DNA of 64,000 nt from Marinobacter persicus (GTDB lineage Bacteria; Pseudomonadota; Gammaproteobacteria; Pseudomonadales; Oleiphilaceae): assembly GCF_002934325.1 (NCBI RefSeq), contig NZ_PTIV01000004.1:1-64000 (forward strand). The letters run 5' to 3'. This document shows positions 62,675 through 64,000 of the stretch, in pieces. A program made the position numbers and the translations under genes. A model generated the notes under the pieces. That model saw only the letters and a program-made list of their open reading frames with translations. It was not told the DNA's origin and ran no database searches. Numbering within the stretch: position 1 is the stretch's first letter; each line of letters opens with the position of its first letter.

Positions 62675-63744
62675 AAGCTGATGTGCTTCCTCAGATGCGG
62701 GCCAATCCGGTTGGCCAGGCCCAGGGGTAAACGCTGCCAACAGGCTTCCACCAACTGACGGGAATGCCGGGCCAGTTTGCCGGGACCACTCCCCCCGACA
62801 CTGGTTATCCGGCCATCGACGTGCCAGTTCTGCCATTGAAGCTCTACCGGCCACGCCCCCCACTGGCGCTTGAAACGATAAGTGCCCTCGCCCAGGCTGG
62901 ACCGCCCGAAATCAAACTGTTCACACCCCAACCGGGTGGTTTCGCTCAGCAGTTGCCAGTACAACAGCATGTTAGGAGCCAGGTGGTTGTACTCGCTCAG
63001 CGTCGACGCCCAGGGAATACAGGCCTGCCGGCCCTGGATCAACACCACGCCTGCAGCCACCACACGCTGCTCCAGCCGCACCAGACCGACCAGCAGCTGC
63101 GGCCCGAAAGTTGCCTGAAGGGCCTGGAACCAGGCTCTGGCATGCACCGGCGACCCCAAGCGCCGCATGTTGGCGGCGAAAACCGGATAGAAGGCGTCTA
63201 TCGCCTCCGGACCGTACTCAACGGTCGCCGTCAGACCGTTTTTTTCCGCCTTGCGAATCTGACTTCGCAACTTGGTCCGGAAGCCGGCAAACAGGGCCTG
63301 GGGTGTGGCGGGCAGATCCGCCAGCAAACTGACTTTTTCTCCCAGGCTTTCCGGATCGGGCCGAATCACGGATTCCTCATCGAGTGGCTGCCCGCGCTGG
63401 CGTATTTCCATCCGGCCTATTCCCAGGTCATCCAGCAGGGTCCGGGCTCCTTCTGCCAGCGCAGAGCCACTGTCCTCTCCCTCGGACACAGGGCCGCCCA
63501 GATCACAAAAAGGCAGCGACACCAGGGCATCCCGCCCAGGTCGGCGCAGCTGGCAGACCGGTAGAACACCAACCATGGCGCCATCCTGCCAGGCCGAGAC
63601 CAACCAGCCAGGGTGTCCGTAGGACTGCTGAATAGCCTGCAGCCAGGCCGGGTGGTGATAGGCTGTTGCCTGGGGCTGCTGGGCAATGAACCGCCGCCAG
63701 GCCTGATGATCCGCGTATTGGAAACGATCAATCCGGATCTGCAT
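62671..63744 (-). CDS. FemAB-family protein (XrtA/PEP-CTERM-associated)
   Basis: 357 residues. Two GNAT-like halves typical of FemAB: FIAQQPQATAYHHPAWLQAI, LFAGFRTKLRSQIRKAEKNGL and the C-terminal YWQLLSETTRLGCEQFDFGRSS with GTYRFKRQWGA. FemAB enzymes use aminoacyl-tRNA to add amino acids to cell-wall or other acceptors. The exosortase-associated branch (TIGR03019-like) has no proven substrate. The start overlaps the stop of the GNAT-like gene by one base (TAATG). Cytosolic. Confidence 0.85.
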   Translation of the reverse strand: MQIRIDRFQYADHQAWRRFIAQQPQATAYHHPAWLQAIQQSYGHPGWLVSAWQDGAMVGVLPVCQLRRPGRDALVSLPFCDLGGPVSEGEDSGSALAEGARTLLDDLGIGRMEIRQRGQPLDEESVIRPDPESLGEKVSLLADLPATPQALFAGFRTKLRSQIRKAEKNGLTATVEYGPEAIDAFYPVFAANMRRLGSPVHARAWFQALQATFGPQLLVGLVRLEQRVVAAGVVLIQGRQACIPWASTLSEYNHLAPNMLLYWQLLSETTRLGCEQFDFGRSSLGEGTYRFKRQWGAWPVELQWQNWHVDGRITSVGGSGPGKLARHSRQLVEACWQRLPLGLANRIGPHLRKHISL

Positions 63745-64000
63745 TACTTCACCCTTCCCTTAAGCCGTTCCTTGAGCTTTTCGGCACTTTCCTGCCGCAG
63801 ACGATTGCGGGCATTGCGAACCACATCCTCCAATCGGAGTTTGAAGCGGCTGCGTTGCAGGGAGACCTGCACCAGTTGGCAGTGGAAGCTGCCCAGTTGC
63901 GACTTGTAGCGTTCCTCACCGCCCATAAAGTCATAGTAGTGGAAGCCGTGCTGGCGATAGTCCTCTATGCAAAGGCTGTGGCCTAAAAGGCCGGGTTTAA
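63744..64000 (-). CDS. GNAT/BioF2-like acyltransferase, C-terminal part (runs off window)
   Basis: The frame is open from the stop at 63744-63746 to the window edge (about 85 codons). The segment HSLCIEDYRQHGFHYYDFMG, followed by GGEERYKSQLG, is the typical end of BioF2-like acetyltransferases (CelD/Acetyltransf_6 type), followed by a basic helical tail. Such proteins acylate sugars or peptides in polysaccharide loci. It overlaps the FemAB-like start by one base. The true start is outside the window. Confidence 0.75.
   Translation of the reverse strand, partial: KPGLLGHSLCIEDYRQHGFHYYDFMGGEERYKSQLGSFHCQLVQVSLQRSRFKLRLEDVVRNARNRLRQESAEKLKERLKGRVK

Noticed and set aside
61496-62863. A longer version of the membrane GT2 gene starting inside the FemAB-like gene
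   Set aside because: The extra 63 codons overlap FemAB coding sequence and show no GT or membrane features. The ATGA overlap start at 62674 is typical of this operon.

Overview
The window looks like a chromosomal segment of a marine gammaproteobacterium, most likely Marinobacter or a close relative. The evidence is the gene content and order (thrH, [4Fe-4S]-type cysH and cysB, a gspA-gspB pair, hrpA, fadD, dnaX-ybaB-recR) and a complete exosortase A/PEP-CTERM exopolysaccharide locus. No tRNA, 5S/16S/23S rRNA or CRISPR array was seen. The only RNA genes or elements I can support are the 4.5S SRP RNA and a cyclic-di-GMP-type riboswitch.

Layout. Positions 1-~930 hold the 3' part of an IS1380-family insertion sequence, which has cut off the end of a DUF58 gene. 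From there to 28.5 kb the content is housekeeping: pabB; thrH; cysH and its regulator cysB in convergent orientation; a minus-strand run KAS III - mlaA - gspA - gspB - dinG; hrpA; fadD divergent from a MaoC-type hydratase; and a long minus-strand run dnaX - ybaB - recR - rnd - ycgL - ycgN - small membrane protein - VWA protein - MoxR ATPase - CoxE-like VWA protein. The 4.5S RNA and a 2OG-Fe(II) oxygenase gene separate this from the accessory region.

From 29.5 kb to the window end lies one large surface-polysaccharide and protein-sorting locus. On the plus strand are prsK (membrane histidine kinase), prsR (sigma-54 activator), prsT (TPR lipoprotein), one PEP-CTERM substrate with a DUF4114-like region, exosortase xrtA, a flippase, a RIFT/rhamnogalacturonan-lyase-like protein, a left-handed-beta-helix acyltransferase, a PaaK/CapK-like adenylate-forming enzyme and a glycosyltransferase. 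Then come wecB and wecC (UDP-ManNAcA supply) and another glycosyltransferase. Two secreted or lipid-anchored proteins (a polysaccharide-lyase-like protein and a PA14/calcium-repeat/Fn3 lipoprotein) run on the minus strand between them. A tightly overlapping minus-strand operon fills 52.7-64 kb: GNAT/BioF2-like protein, FemAB-like protein, GT2, O-antigen-polymerase/ligase-like protein, GT4, asparagine-synthase-like amidotransferase, GT4, a flippase fused to a glycosyltransferase, and GT2.

The strongest non-coding signal is upstream of the PEP-CTERM gene. A sigma-54 (-24/-12) promoter match is followed by a leader that fits the GEMM-I (c-di-GMP-I) riboswitch, including a GNRA loop and an apparent compensatory base-pair swap. 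This suggests two-layer control: PrsK/PrsR with sigma-54 for transcription and c-di-GMP for the transcript. A 15-bp palindrome of the form TGTAAC-N5-GTTACA recurs in front of several genes of the locus, and a perfect 17-bp inverted repeat lies between prsK and prsR.
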